Part shown: piece by piece, positions 12,078 to 24,648 of the stretch
Numbering within the stretch: position 1 is the stretch's first letter
Layout: each line of letters starts with the position of its first letter
Assembly (NCBI GenBank): GCA_030549175.1
Contig: JAUKUA010000003.1
Location: 4,960,001-5,024,000 of the forward strand
Origin: Lasiosphaeris hirsuta
Taxonomy: Eukaryota; Ascomycota; Sordariomycetes; Sordariales; Lasiosphaeriaceae
Direction: 5' to 3'
Length of the DNA stretch: 64,000 nucleotides
Translations under genes and position numbers: made by a program
Notes under the pieces: generated by a model
What the model was told of the DNA's origin: nothing
Database searches by the model: none
The model's input: the letters and a program-made list of their open reading frames with translations, nothing else

Positions 12078-14509
12078 ATGTGTGGCATCTTCGCCTGCCA
12101 TAGGTGAGTTGAGCTGCCCTTTGGTCTTTTACCCAAAATTTTGGTCTCCCGCCTCGTCCCGCTCTGTCGGCGGTCCGGTTGCGCATCGCCCGCAGCGCCC
12201 TGGGAAAAGCGTTGGAGGGGTTAGTTGTACCCCGCTATCGCTATCCCGCCCCTCCCTTATCAGCCCGCGCCACAGCTTCCAGCAACAAAAAAAAAAAACC
12301 TTGAATCTACGAGTGATATGGAAGCCCTAACAGCGCAAAACAGTCACCCGAACGTTCAGAAGTTCAAGCCGACTGCTCTTAAGCTTTCTAAGGCGTATGT
12401 CCCGTCCAATTGACCCTCTTTTTGGCCTAGGATCGCTCAATTGACTCCTTTATCTCCAGAGTTCGGCATAGGGGACCTGATTGGAGTGAGTTTGCCCCTG
12501 TCCCCCCTGACTTGACTCATACTGGGCAGAGATAATGCACGTAACCAAAGCTGCTCTTTCGCTAACGGCTTGTGTTCCCTGCAGGTGGCAGCGTCATTTC
12601 TAACAACACGAGTACGACACAAGAGACCCCCTTTCCAATTGTCAACATCAACAGCTAACATAACGTCGCAGTACTGTGCCATGAACGGCTCAGTATCGTC
12701 GGCGTTGGTGGGTCCCGATCCGTGTTTCTCTCCACGAGGACAACATCTCACAACAAAGCAGAGAGCGGAGCTCAACCACTTACCAATGCCGATGAGAGCA
12801 TTGTCCTCGCCGTCAACGGCGAGATCTACAACCATCGCATGATCCGGAAGCACTTGAAGACACCCTACCACTTCAAGACCACGTCAGACTGCGAGGTTAT
12901 CATCCCTCTGGTGAGTTTTGCTGACGGAGAGCTCCGAGACGAGTGAACATCGAGCTTAACAAGATGCCGTTAGTACCTCGAATATGGCCTTGATGCACCC
13001 AAGTACCTCGATGGCATGTTCTCGTTCGTCCTGTACGACAAGAAGTTGGATCGCACTATCGCCGCCCGCGACCCCATCGGCATCACGACCTTTTACCAGG
13101 GCCACGCGTCCTCGCAGCCCGGCTCGGTGTACTTTGCTTCCGAGCTCAAGTGCCTGCATCCCGTTTGCGACAAGATCGAGTCTTTCCCCCCTGGCCACAT
13201 TTACGACAGCAAGACCGATGAGACGACCAGATACTTCGACCCCACCTGGTGGGATGAGAAGAAGACAGCCACCAGCCCCCTCGATCTGAAGGTGCTCCGT
13301 GAGACCCTCGAGAAGTCGGTCAGGAAACGCCTGATGGCTGAGGTGCCCTACGGCGTGCTTCTCTCTGGCGGTTTGGATTCGAGCTTGGTTGCTTCCATTG
13401 CACAGCGGGAAACCCTGCGGCTGAAGAAGCTGTCGGAGGAAGCCAACGGCGCTGCTGAGCCGCAGCAAGACGATCTCGATAAGGGCGAGGGGTTGGTTGG
13501 TATCGATGACGACAACAAACTCTCGACCATGACTTTCCTTCCCCAGCTCAACTCTTTCTCGATCGGTCTTCCCGGATCTCCCGACAACAAGGCCGCCCTT
13601 GAGGTCGCCAAGTTCCTCGGGACCAAGCATCACGTCATGACCTTCACCATTGAGGATGGTCTTAACGCGCTTTCAGATGTGATTTATCACCTCGAGACGT
13701 ACGATGTGACCACGATCCGTGCCTCAACGCCCATGTACCTTCTTTCGCGCAAGATCAAGGCTATGGGCATCAAGATGGTTCTAAGTGGCGAGGGTAGTGA
13801 CGAAATCTTCGGCGGCTACCTGTACTTCCACGGTGCCCCCAACAAGGAGGAGTTCCATGAGGAGTGTGTCAAGCGTGTCAAGAACCTTCACATGGCCGAT
13901 TGCCTTCGCGCCAACAAGTCGACTTCGGCTTGGGGACTGGAAGCGCGTGTGCCGTTCTTGGATAAGGAGGTGAGTTGATGTAGGGAATTGGCAGCGATTG
14001 TGCGATGCTAACACAATTGCCAGTTCCTCGAGGTGTCGATGAACATCGACCCCCAGGAGAAGATGATCACCAAGGAGAAGATGGAGAAATATATCCTCCG
14101 TAAGGCCTTCGACACTTCGGACGACCCCGGCGCGCAGCCGTACTTGCCCGACAACATCCTCTGGCGCCAGAAGGAGCAGTTCTCCGATGGCGTTGGATAT
14201 GGATGGATCGATTCGCTCAAGGAGAATGCCGAGTTCCATGTAACGGACGAGATGATGAAGAACCCCAAGCCCGAGTGGGGTTCTGATATCCCTGACACCA
14301 AGGAGGCGTACTGGTACCGGTTGATGTTCGACGAGCATTTCCCCCAGTCGTGTGCGTCTACCGTCATGAGATGGACACCCAAGTGGGTCAACCAGTCGGA
14401 TCCCAGTGGCAGGTAAGATGAGCTGTACTTTCCTAAAACTTACATGCAGCTAGACTGACACTTTCGCAGAGCAATTGCAATCCACCAGGCCAAGTACGAG
14501 GATGCTTAA
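12078..14509 (+). CDS. asn-2: Asparagine synthetase, glutamine-hydrolysing (579 aa)
   Basis: Nine exons: 12078-12103, 12344-12394, 12460-12485, 12585-12611, 12672-12707, 12762-12910, 12974-13969, 14024-14412 and 14470-14509. The enzyme makes asparagine from aspartate, glutamine and ATP in the cytosol. The first codons read MCGIFAC, so removal of Met1 exposes the N-terminal nucleophile Cys2 of the class II amidotransferase domain (about 2-190). RHRGPDWSG and NGEIYNHR are glutaminase motifs. The synthetase domain has the ATP-binding SGGLDSS near residue 236 and [10 protein letters not shown] polar insertion ([11 protein letters not shown] region) lies between them. The end [12 protein letters not shown] matches fungal forms. 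The first five exons are only 26-51 nt, yet all junctions preserve family sequence. It lies directly upstream of porin on the same strand. Confidence 0.96.
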
Positions 14510-15380
14510 ATTGAATATGGCGTGTATGTCGAGCGGTTGGATTAGTATTTTGATTCTGGTTGTGTGGCATCGTATGAGTTCGTATTAGGATCGCATATCG
14601 AGCCAATTTAGAATGAAAAAGAAAATACCCAAAAGGGTTTCCTGTTCTATTCTTTCCAGTGGTTGATCGGATCATGCCCCACTGTGTGTAATGCAGCCGA
14701 GAGCACTAATGTTGGTGAACTGGCAGCGCCATGGCGGTGGGTGGTTCACCGAGTTCAAAGGTTAGGTGCCGTGTCACCAGACCGCCCAGTAGTTCACCCT
14801 TGAAGACGGATGCGACATTGCGTGTAAGTGCGTACATTGTCCGTCACCCGCGAGTTGCCAAAGGCTAGAAATACAAACAGAACAAAGAGGTGGAGAGAGA
14901 AGGGATGCTAGAAGACCGGACGTTTCATGGCGCATGATCGAAAGAGATAAGTTCAAATATGCATGACGGCAGGCGGGGGAGTTTGTGGAGAGAATCGGGA
15001 TGCGTGCTTTGGCGGTCTGGTCTGCACGATTCAGATTTAGACAACTCAGACGGCAACGTGTCTGGGCATCAATTTAAGGGTTAGGGTTATAATAGTAAGT
15101 TATTGATAGCGAAACAGACATGGGAATTGGGTTCCACGTGGTTTCATGGACGCCTGGGCGTGGGCAAGAGCGGCATGAGCGCAATTGGATCTCCCGTTGC
15201 CGGGCTGCCAATCATCGCGCTCCGAGAAATTTCTCGTAACATCTCGGACCACTCCCCTGACACTTTTCCTCTCAACCTTTCTTTCACCACGATACCTCTA
15301 TTGGAAACATCATCCTCTACATCCCGCAACCTATTTCCACTCTACACCAATAATCTCTCCGTAAATCACCACTTTTCACA
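14510..15380. promoter_or_regulatory. asn-porin spacer with telobox and CACGTG
   Basis: No gene seen. It holds a telomere-repeat-like AAGGGTTAGGGTTA at 15076-15089, about 300 nt before the porin ATG, and a palindromic CACGTG at 15135-15140. Either could bind a regulator. That is inference. Confidence 0.45.
15076..15089 (+). promoter_or_regulatory. Telobox upstream of porin
   Basis: AAGGGTTAGGGTTA contains two consecutive TTAGGG-type units. Such teloboxes are bound by Tbf1/TRF-like factors in fungi. A regulatory role here is inferred from position only. Confidence 0.5.
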
Positions 15381-16735
15381 ATGGCTGTCCCGGCTTTCTC
15401 TGATATCGCAAAGGCGGCGAACGACGTAAGTGCAGCGCGATGACGAGCTATGGCGAGAGTGACAAATTGAAGCCCTAAAAAGCGGCATTTCTAGCCGCCG
15501 CGGCATTCCCTCCAACCGACCTGTGGTCGACGCAATTGCTAACCTCTTGTTTTGCAATAGCTTCTGAACAAGGACTTCTACCACCTGTCTGCTGGTACCG
15601 TCGAGGTCAAGAGCAACACCCCCAACAATGTTGCCTTCAAGGTGACTGGCAAGAGCAGCCACGAGAAGTCTACCAACGGCGCGGTATGTTTGATCAATAC
15701 CCGCGGGCCCCCTCAGCAGGCTTTTGCGCCAATTGCGGGGCGGAGCTACCTGTCGAAGGCTTTGACGCTAACTCGTGGTTTTCCATCACCTAGATCGAGG
15801 CCAAGTACTCTGACAAGCCCAATGGTGATTACAACCGCTTCCTCCCGTCCCCTGTTGGATCCCGATTTACTCGCCGCCGGTTCAAGACCCAGCCGACTAA
15901 GGAGGCCTCGTTCAAGCCGCAACTGATGCTGCAGCGGATCCGAGGCCCACGGCTCTTGAACGCACCCGTCTAGGGGACGGTGGTCTTGATGCCCAGGCAT
16001 GCACATCTGCTAATGTGTTGGTCGCGCGCAGGCTTGACCCTCACCCAGTCGTGGAACACGGCCAACACTCTCGAGTCCAAGATCGAGCTAGCCGATAACC
16101 TTGCCAAGGGCCTCAAGGCCGAAGGTGTTTTCAACTTTCTCCCAGCAACCAGCGCCAAGGGTGCCAAGCTCAACCTGCACTTCAAGCAGCCCAACTTCCA
16201 CGGCCGCGCTTTCGTCGATCTCCTCAAGGGCCCCACCGCCAACATTGATGCCATCGTCGGCCACGAGGGCTTCCTTGCTGGTGCCTCCGCCGGCTACAAT
16301 GTCCAGAATGCCAAGATCACTGGATACAGCGCCGCTGTCGGCTTCCACGCCCCTACCTACTCCGCTGCCATCACGGCCACAGACAACCTGAGCGTCTTTG
16401 CCGCCAGCTACTATCACAAGGTCAACAGTCAGGTCGAGACCGTCTCCAAAGCTACCTGGAACTCCAAGGCCGGCAACACTGTCGGTCTTGAGGTTGCTGC
16501 CAAGTACCGCCTCGACCCAGTTTCCTTCGTCAAGGTATGTTTTCACAATAAATAAGCCAGTGAACTGCTGCTCACAAACGAACAGGCCAAGATCAACGAC
16601 CGTGGTATCGCCGCCGTTGCCTACAATGTCCTCCTCCGCGAGGGTGTGACTGTGGGTGTTGGTGCTTCGTTCGATACCCAGAAGCTTGACCAGGCGACCC
16701 ACAAGGTCGGCACTAGCTTCACTTTTGAGTCGTAA
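15381..16735 (+). CDS. por: Mitochondrial outer-membrane porin, VDAC (283 aa)
   Basis: Exons 15381-15425, 15561-15683, 15794-15824, 16032-16534 and 16586-16735. It forms the voltage-dependent anion channel of the mitochondrial outer membrane, passing metabolites such as ATP and ADP. The spliced length of 283 aa is exactly that of fungal VDAC. The N-terminal amphipathic helix is MAVPAFSDIAKAANDLLNKD. Alternating beta-strand sequence follows, with the segment GLTLTQSWNTANTLESKIEL near residue 65. The final strand ends KVGTSFTFES, which fits the C-terminal beta-signal (polar-x-Gly-x-x-hydrophobic-x-hydrophobic) recognised by the SAM complex. The unusually long third intron (207 nt) contains no supported ORF. 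Confidence 0.96.
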
Positions 16736-17121
16736 TATGTCTGCGGACAATAGGCAGGCGTTGATGTCGTTGCTCGTGGCGGGGATGGGATCTGGACTTT
16801 GTGGCTTGCCACTTGGCTGGGACGGAGTTACAGATTCGTTTGTGTACTACTCTAGAGAATTCCCGCTCGGGTTCCTTCGAGCTGTAAAGTAGACTTCTGG
16901 CAGTTTCTTTGTTGTAATTGATTGCGAACGTGCTGTGTATGGGTGCTGATGTTATCGGTGGGCTTGTCTTGAGAATTGGGACTAATACAAGCTGTTGGGT
17001 GCATGCTACTGCTGTCTGAACAGCGATCTATTGATTGTTTACCGGGGCAAGTGTGTACCTTACATATAGCACCTAACAGCACAGCATATTCGTACAACTC
17101 CAGCACCCCTGTGTTGATGAT
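16736..17121. other. Convergent 3' spacer between porin and J-protein genes
   Basis: About 390 nt of likely 3' UTR sequence for the two converging genes. Nothing else seen. Confidence 0.45.
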
Positions 17122-18119
17122 TTAACCTTGGGGCAGTACTTTCGGTGCCTCGACTACCCTCTTTCTCCTCACCTTACTCTCCGGTGCTGCCCACATCCCA
17201 AGCAATACCCATGGCCCGACAACTGTAGCAGCCAAGATCATTGCGACGGTCAAAAAAGTGGCGATGCCATCCGGATCTCCCTCTCTCTCCAGCCCCCGCA
17301 TCTCCCGGGCCCGCTCCGCGCGCCGCACATCGTGCCGCTGCTGCGTACGGTGGTGCGAGTCGTGGTCAAAGTGCGGCGCCTCGGCGCGGCCCTGCGCGCG
17401 GTGCGAGCTGTAGCTGTGGCGGCCCATATAGTTGCCGCCCTCCCCGGTGGTCTGGCCGGTGTGGGCGGCGGGGTTGTTGGGTGCTCTGGAAGCAGAGGAC
17501 GGGGAGCCGCCGCTGCCGCCGGTTGACTCCTCGTGCGCGGCCCGCCGCTTAGCGCCGTGCGCGCCCCACCCGCCCGAGCGGAAGAAGGACGGCGGCGGGC
17601 CCGTGAAGGTCCCCCGCCGCTTGGAGAGGCCTGAGGGCGGGCGGCCGCCCGCTGGGTTGGACGAGTGGTAGGAGGCCGGCTTGGTGTGCTGATGGTGGGC
17701 GGAGCGCCGTAGCACGTCCCGGTCGTAGCGCGCGCGCTTGTCCGCGTGGCTGAGGACCGAGTAGGCCTCCGAGATGCGCATGAAGCGGCGCGGCGCGTGC
17801 GGGTCCGAGGGGTTGTGGTCGGGGTGGTGAGCTTTGGAGAGGGCGTAGAAGGACCTTGAAGGGATTAGACTGGGGGGTGGTAGACGGGGGGGATAGAGAG
17901 CTACTTTTTGATGTCGGCGTGGGAGGCGTCCGGGTCGACGTTTAGGGCCTCATAGTGGCTCGGGGAGGGGTTGGCGGGCGGGTTGCCGTCGTCACTGCGG
18001 ACGACGCGCGAGGCGTGGAAGGGCCGCGCATGGCTGGCTTGGTGTGGGAGGTGATGTGGGCGGCAGTCACGGCGGAGGTGCTGCAGGGCCGCACCGATGG
18101 GAGTGTAGCGGAATGGCAT
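17122..18119 (-). CDS. Mitochondrial-type DnaJ (J-domain) membrane protein (315 aa)
   Basis: Exons 18119-17905 and 17854-17122 flank a 50-nt intron with donor GTAGCT. The N terminus is rich in Arg and His without acidic residues and ends RPFHASRVVRS, a typical mitochondrial presequence. The J domain spans about residues 53-118 (HYEALNVDPDAS... through SEAYSVLSHADKRARYDRDV), with the catalytic HPD at 82-84, so it can stimulate an Hsp70 ATPase. A Gly/Ser/Arg-rich low-complexity middle follows. One transmembrane helix lies at about 269-294 (IATFLTVAMILAATVVGPWV), then a basic tail. This layout suits an inner-membrane-anchored J-protein. The exact orthologue is not assigned. It is divergent from MetAP2, with 433 nt between starts. 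Confidence 0.9.
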
Positions 18120-18552
18120 TCCTCATCCCGAACTGCTGACAATCTGGATGGCCCGATGGTATTCGTGAACGGGGTGAGGAGGCTGGAGGGAGCAATATGG
18201 CCCCATTGCTCCACACGCAGAATCGAGAAGTTGGTCGTGTGATGGTAACTCGCCAGTGACGAAATCGATGAACGGGGACCGAGATAGTAGGCTGCTAATT
18301 CTCCAATCAGGGCATGTGTGGCGCCTGCGTGTTTCACTCTGGGTTCTGAAGCAAAGTGCTGTGGCTTTCTCGAGCTAAGGCACTTGATGAGCCACAGATG
18401 CCCCGCGTTGCCTCGCTGCACGCTGAACGGCTGGGCCTGAGAAAATGACATCGGCTGCCACGCTGCTTGGGTAGTGGTGGGGTTGAAGATTTATCATTCG
18501 TCTCCCGAGATCCCACGACGGAGTCGAGATACCTCATCCACAGCTACCCAAC
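18120..18552. promoter_or_regulatory. Divergent promoter of J-protein and MetAP2 genes
   Basis: 433 nt between two divergent ATGs and therefore carrying both promoters. No specific binding site was identified. Confidence 0.5.
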
Positions 18553-20078
<1,526 letters not shown>

Positions 20079-21351
20079 AAGAACAGTACGACCACGTTTC
20101 GATGAACGAGATCGGAGCTGAGGAGTATCTGTATCCCTGTTTCGCAGCAGAATGCCACTCTGAAAAATGAATCGCATTGTTCTTTGCAAAGGCAGTATCG
20201 CAGAGGCGCGATGTGATAAATTGCCCTTCCGTAAAGGCCGATGCCTACATGACTGAATCGTTCAAAACGGTATGGAGACTGGGGGACTCCCGTGCTACCG
20301 AATGAGTACCGGCCTTTGACCGAGGCCAACGGACCCGTCCCCGGCTGGATCAGCTTACCCGGCATATCCTCTGGTATTTCGATTGGACAATCTGGACAGT
20401 GGATAAGATAGTGACGATGTTGCTGGTCCTTCTTTTTCGGGGGTCTACGAGAATGCCAGAAACAGCGGTGCCATGTGTAATAGTGACGGGTTCCGTGGGG
20501 TCGTGGTAAGTGTAGTTCTAGAGACCGAACTTGATCGGCGCTCGGAAGAGGTTCAGTGACGCGCCGGAACCCGCGACCCAGTGTGCCAGTTGGGGATGAG
20601 ATCAGCGGAGTTGGGATGGCATCTTCATATTCAGGGTTCGGCCGGGAGGAATCGACCAGGGCAGCAGGTTCTTCAGGGTTGGCTATGGGGAAGTGTGAGC
20701 CTGGACGCGGCGAGACCGTTCCGACATTTTCCCATCCCAGCCCCTGCGCCATATCTGCTTTGGGCTAGCCTAGGGGCCTATTCTTGACGCGGATTCGCCA
20801 CTGTTTTCTATCCTTCTTGCCTCCGATAAGAATTCGTGACGTGCGGGTCAATCGCCCTCTGCTGATTGGCGACAACTTTTCTGTGCATCATTTTTTATCG
20901 CCGTTAAAAGACGCAGTCCCGGCAGCTTGCGCCTCCCTCCGTGTGCCTTTAGAGTCCATGTGCCGTGTATCCCGGGAAGACTCAAACATCTTCCCTTTAC
21001 CACCTTCACTCAATCTTTCCGCGACGGAAATCGACAGCGCCGCATAACTAGACATCGACAGCACGACGGCCCTTTGTTGAATTGATCTACGCTTTTGTGT
21101 TTTTTGCGTCCCTTTCACGCGTCAAAAGCCACCCGGCGAAGCTTTCCGAGGCGTCAGCTGCAATTTTTTTTCCACTTACCGACAGAGCGCAATCGGAGAT
21201 CCGGTCAACTAGCTCCAGCTCATCCCAACTCAACTCGATTCTCCCTCGACGATCGCACTCCCATACCTAGCGCAACCTAGAAAACTCTGAATACTCCGAC
21301 AATTTTGGTGTCTCATGGGCCTAGCCCCTCAGTCGAGGAATCACAACCAAA
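20079..21351. other. Spacer and long leader of the Ups2-like gene
   Basis: About 1.27 kb without a supported gene. The part from about 20990 to 21351 is pyrimidine-rich and probably the promoter and 5' UTR of the next gene. Confidence 0.4.
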
Positions 21352-21954
21352 ATGAAGGTGTTCTCCAACGCCGAGACCTTCAACTACTCGTGGGAGGAGG
21401 TGTCAACTGCCAACTGGCGAAAGTACTGCCCGTGGAATGATAAATCCACACACGTCGTGGCCGTCGACACGATCAGTCGGAGCGTCGACCCAGCCACGGG
21501 CATCCTGCGCACCGAACGCCTTATCACCTGCCAGCAAAGCGCCCCCGAATGGCTGAAGAAGATCCTGGGGGCCGGCATGGAAGAGTCGCAGGTGCTGGAG
21601 ACATCATACGTCGATCCGGCCAACAAGACAGTCACGATGGTGTCGGCCAACCTAACGTGGAGCAACCTGATCAACGTCCAGGAGACGGTCGTGTACAAGC
21701 CACTCAACGAGCACCAGACCCAGTTTACCCAGGACGCCAAAATCACAGCGCTCTGCGGCGGCTGGCAGCGTATTAAGAACAGCATCGAGGACACGATGGT
21801 CAAGCGCTTCCGCGAGAACGCCGCCAAGGGCAAGGAGGGCTTCGAAGCGGTGCTCGCTATGAGCCGGCGCGTCTTTGCCGAGGAGCGCGAGCGCGAGAAG
21901 ATGACGCTGCTCATGTCCCAGGCTGCCAACATCCGCATGGCCCAGGCGGTATGA
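21352..21954 (+). CDS. ups2: PRELI/MSF1 domain protein, Ups2-like (200 aa)
   Basis: Intronless. Proteins of this family shuttle phospholipids across the mitochondrial intermembrane space with a small Mdm35 partner. Ups2 handles phosphatidylserine for phosphatidylethanolamine synthesis, and Ups1 handles phosphatidic acid. The PRELI/MSF1 fold covers nearly the whole protein (about 1-175), starting MKVFSNAETFNYSWEEV with STHVVAVDTISRSVD and TERLITCQQSAPEWLKK. The opening (MK.F....FNY.W..V..ANW.KY) matches Ups2 rather than Ups1, which begins differently. The C terminus is a charged helix. Subcellular location and substrate are inferred from the family. Confidence 0.9.
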   Translation: MKVFSNAETFNYSWEEVSTANWRKYCPWNDKSTHVVAVDTISRSVDPATGILRTERLITCQQSAPEWLKKILGAGMEESQVLETSYVDPANKTVTMVSANLTWSNLINVQETVVYKPLNEHQTQFTQDAKITALCGGWQRIKNSIEDTMVKRFRENAAKGKEGFEAVLAMSRRVFAEEREREKMTLLMSQAANIRMAQAV

Positions 21955-22648
21955 AGCAAAGCAGGCCATGCCAAAGCACACGAAACAAGAAACAAATTTG
22001 CTTGCAGCGTCACCCCCGGGCCTCCCCGGTTGCATTTTTGCCCCTCCCGGGCCGGACACGGAAAAATAAGAACGGGGTTCTTTCATAAAACGGCATAGAC
22101 AGGCGGCTGGTTAAACAGGCATCGCGGTTGCGTTAGCATTTTCAACCTGTGTACATCTGCTTTTATCCTTTCTTTCTACATTTTACATCTGGCGTCCTGG
22201 GAAAAGAAATACCCTTTCTTAAATGTTTAATTCCCTTGCTTTTTGCACGGAGGGGTTGAATGTCGTCCCTGGCTGCCATCACGCAGCAGAGGCTTGACTC
22301 CCCCTCCCCCAGGCAGGCTGGTTGGTGGACGATAGACAAACTCTCATCTCGGTAGTGCCCTTTCAACAACGGGAAATTATTCTTTTCTGTTGGTGGACGG
22401 GCTGAGCATGGAGAGCACTCAATAGAGCTTAGAAAGCCGGCCTTCTGGCTTGGTTTTGTTGGAGGTTAGATGAAGGGAGGGGGGGGAGAGAGAAGAGAGA
22501 TATAATCCACTCTGATCTTTTACTATAACTTACTATGGCTGTTGATGATTGTTGATAACCACGTAAATTGAGACATTCTCGCAGTACTCGTCCTACCAAA
22601 CTGCACGTGGTTTTTGACTCGCGCATATTTCATTTTGGAGAATTCACT
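21955..22648. other. Convergent 3' spacer
   Basis: About 690 nt between converging genes. It contains a poly-G/GA stretch near 22475-22500. No gene seen. Confidence 0.4.
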
Positions 22649-23186
22649 TCATTGCTTTGCTACCTCCCCCTGCGCTGGAGGTTGAGATTGCGCCCGCGCC
22701 TCACATCTCCCAAGGTACTGCCTCAGCAAACTCTTCGTCTCACCGTCCACGCCGCCCGAGCTGGAAACTGCCGTCTCATCACCGTCACCCAAGGCCCGCC
22801 GCGTAAACTCAGCTGCCTCCCTGTACCGCCGGAAGAAGTAGAGCTCCTCCACCGCGTGCAGCAGGTCTTGCGCCTGAGGCTTCGTAAGGACCGCGCTGAG
22901 AGGAAGGGCGATTGCTGAGTGGATCTGGGAACGTTAGTCTTGCGTTATGTGCCCATGTGTATGAGAGTGAGAGATATGCCTCGCCATTTTCCACCTTGGG
23001 TCGGTAGCTGGATTTGAGAGCTTGGAAGGCGGGTTCGGAGAGGGCGGTGCGGTCGGCGCGGGAGAGAGCCGGGCCGTTTGGGGGGGCGGGACTGTCAGTG
23101 GTGGTGGTGGTGATGTCGTTTTCGGATTCTGAGTCGGAGAGGGATATGCCGAAGAAGCCTGAGGCGAAGGCGGCTTCGTCTGCCAT
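22649..23186 (-). CDS. Small conserved-looking fungal protein with GC-AG intron (160 aa)
   Basis: Exons 23186-22980 and 22924-22649 flank a 55-nt intron whose donor is GCATAT rather than GT. The GC donor is preceded by the consensus AG, and the acceptor is TTCCCAG. Exon 1 encodes MADEAAFASGFFGISLSDSE and then acidic Ser/Thr sequence. It ends SSYRPKVENGE and continues after splicing as IHSAIALPL. The C-terminal half is helical (KPQAQDLLHAVEELYFFRRY, then YREAAEFTRRALG), resembling a single TPR-like helical pair. No named family is recognised. The chosen ATG has a good context (GCCGCCATGG). The open frame extends further upstream, but that part resembles UTR. Confidence 0.7.
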
Positions 23187-23552
23187 GGCGGCTGCACTTT
23201 TCTTTTCTCCCTGCTTGGACCTGGGGACTTGAGTGGTTGTTGAGTTTCGGTGTCGGGAAGGGTATGCCACGTACGAATTTGGTGGTTTGAAACTGGATGT
23301 TGAGAGTTTGCGGTTGGCTGTCGCGGTGTGGAGTCGGGTCACACTGCCCGTTGTCGTCCAAACCCGCATCTCCACTGCGGGCGCTTCAGGTGACCACTTC
23401 ACAACACAAGGCAGTACCTCATACAATACATGAATAGTCACAATCTCTCTCAAGCATATGGTGAAAAGTGATTGCCTAATCATTCCTGACCACAGGACGC
23501 TCAAGACAGCCCCGTTGATTTGAATTTGGCTATTTGGACTCGCCACCCCAAA
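23187..23552. promoter_or_regulatory. Divergent promoter between the 160-aa gene and the YFH7-like gene
   Basis: 366 nt separate the two divergent starts. No distinct motif was recognised. Confidence 0.45.
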
Positions 23553-24648
23553 ATGGAGGCACAAATGACGAGGTTGATCGACAAGGCTTGGGCCAAGTTC
23601 TTGGAGACACCTCCTGAGAAGCGGCTTTGTGGGTTTTCTTCTCTACGCCCTGATGCCGTTTTGATAGCCACATTTTTTTCAGTTCCTGTTCAAAAACTAC
23701 CTGCATGATAGAGTCAAGATGACATTGCGTTGCTGGGTGAACATCACCACCCCTTTCACCCCTATTTCCGCCCCCTTGCGTCTCAACAGCATCCCTCACA
23801 ACCCAGCCCACCACCTCTCTCACACAAGCCCCCCGTAAAACCAACCAGCTAACCCCCCCCTCTAGTAATCGCCATAGGCGGCATCCCAGGCTCAGGTTCC
23901 CCTCCCTCCCCCCTTCCCTCCCCGTCCACTAACCCCCTCCCAGGAAAAACCACCCTCTCCCTGACCCTTACCGCCGCCCTCAACGCCCGGCACGCAGCAG
24001 CACACCCATCCGCGCCAGAAATCGCAGCCTTCGTGCCGATGGATGGGTACCACCTGACGCGGGCACAGCTCTCCGCTATGCCCGACCCGGCCCTGGCGCA
24101 CGCGCGGCGGGGGGCCGAGTTCACGTTTGACGGGGCGGGATTTCTGAGTCTCGTAGAAGCGCTGGCAGCCCCAATAACAGCGGGAAGCGGGACGGTGTTC
24201 GCGCCGTCGTTCGACCACGCGGCCAAGGACCCCAAGGAGAACGACATCGCGGTGGAGGCGACGCACCGCATCGTCGTGTTTGAGGGGAACTGTACGTAAT
24301 GGACTGGGTAGAGCCGCCCCCTACCCCCCCCCCCCCCGCCTAATCTCCACCTGATATCTACCGCCTGCTCAACTTTGACCTGTAGATGTCCTCCTCTCCC
24401 GCCCCCCCTGGTCCACCGCCGCCGCTCACATGTCCCTCCGGTACTTCATCTCGGTCCCGCGACCCGTCGCCCGCGCCCGGCTTGCGCGCCGCCACCTCGC
24501 CGCTGGCTTAGTCTCCACACTCGAGGATGGCGACCGTCGCGCCGTCGACAATGATCTCCCCAATGGCGACGAGATTGTTCATTTGTTGCTCCCCGACGTC
24601 GACGAGGTTGTTGAGAGCTTGGAGGATGGCGGGTGGGCGCATTCTTAG
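23553..24648 (+). CDS. P-loop kinase of the YFH7/uridine kinase-like group (238 aa)
   Basis: Exons 23553-23628, 23866-23895 (30 nt), 23944-24291 and 24386-24648. The spliced protein starts with a helix MEAQMTRLIDKAWAKFLETP and then the Walker A loop GIPGSGKT at residues 31-38. FVPMDGYHLTR and FEGNYVLL follow, both seen in YFH7-like and phosphoribulokinase/uridine-kinase family proteins. The small exon 2 carries the start of the P-loop. Intron 2 (48 nt, weak donor GTTCCC) cuts the loop between Ser35 and Gly36, but only this splicing yields an intact Walker A. Intron 3 includes a run of about 14 C. The phosphate acceptor is unknown: yeast YFH7 is a kinase-like protein without an established physiological substrate that I know of. 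Confidence 0.85.

Noticed and set aside
23187..23564. Upstream in-frame extension of the 160-aa protein
   Set aside because: The frame is open, but the sequence resembles UTR, and the ATG at 23186 has a far better context.
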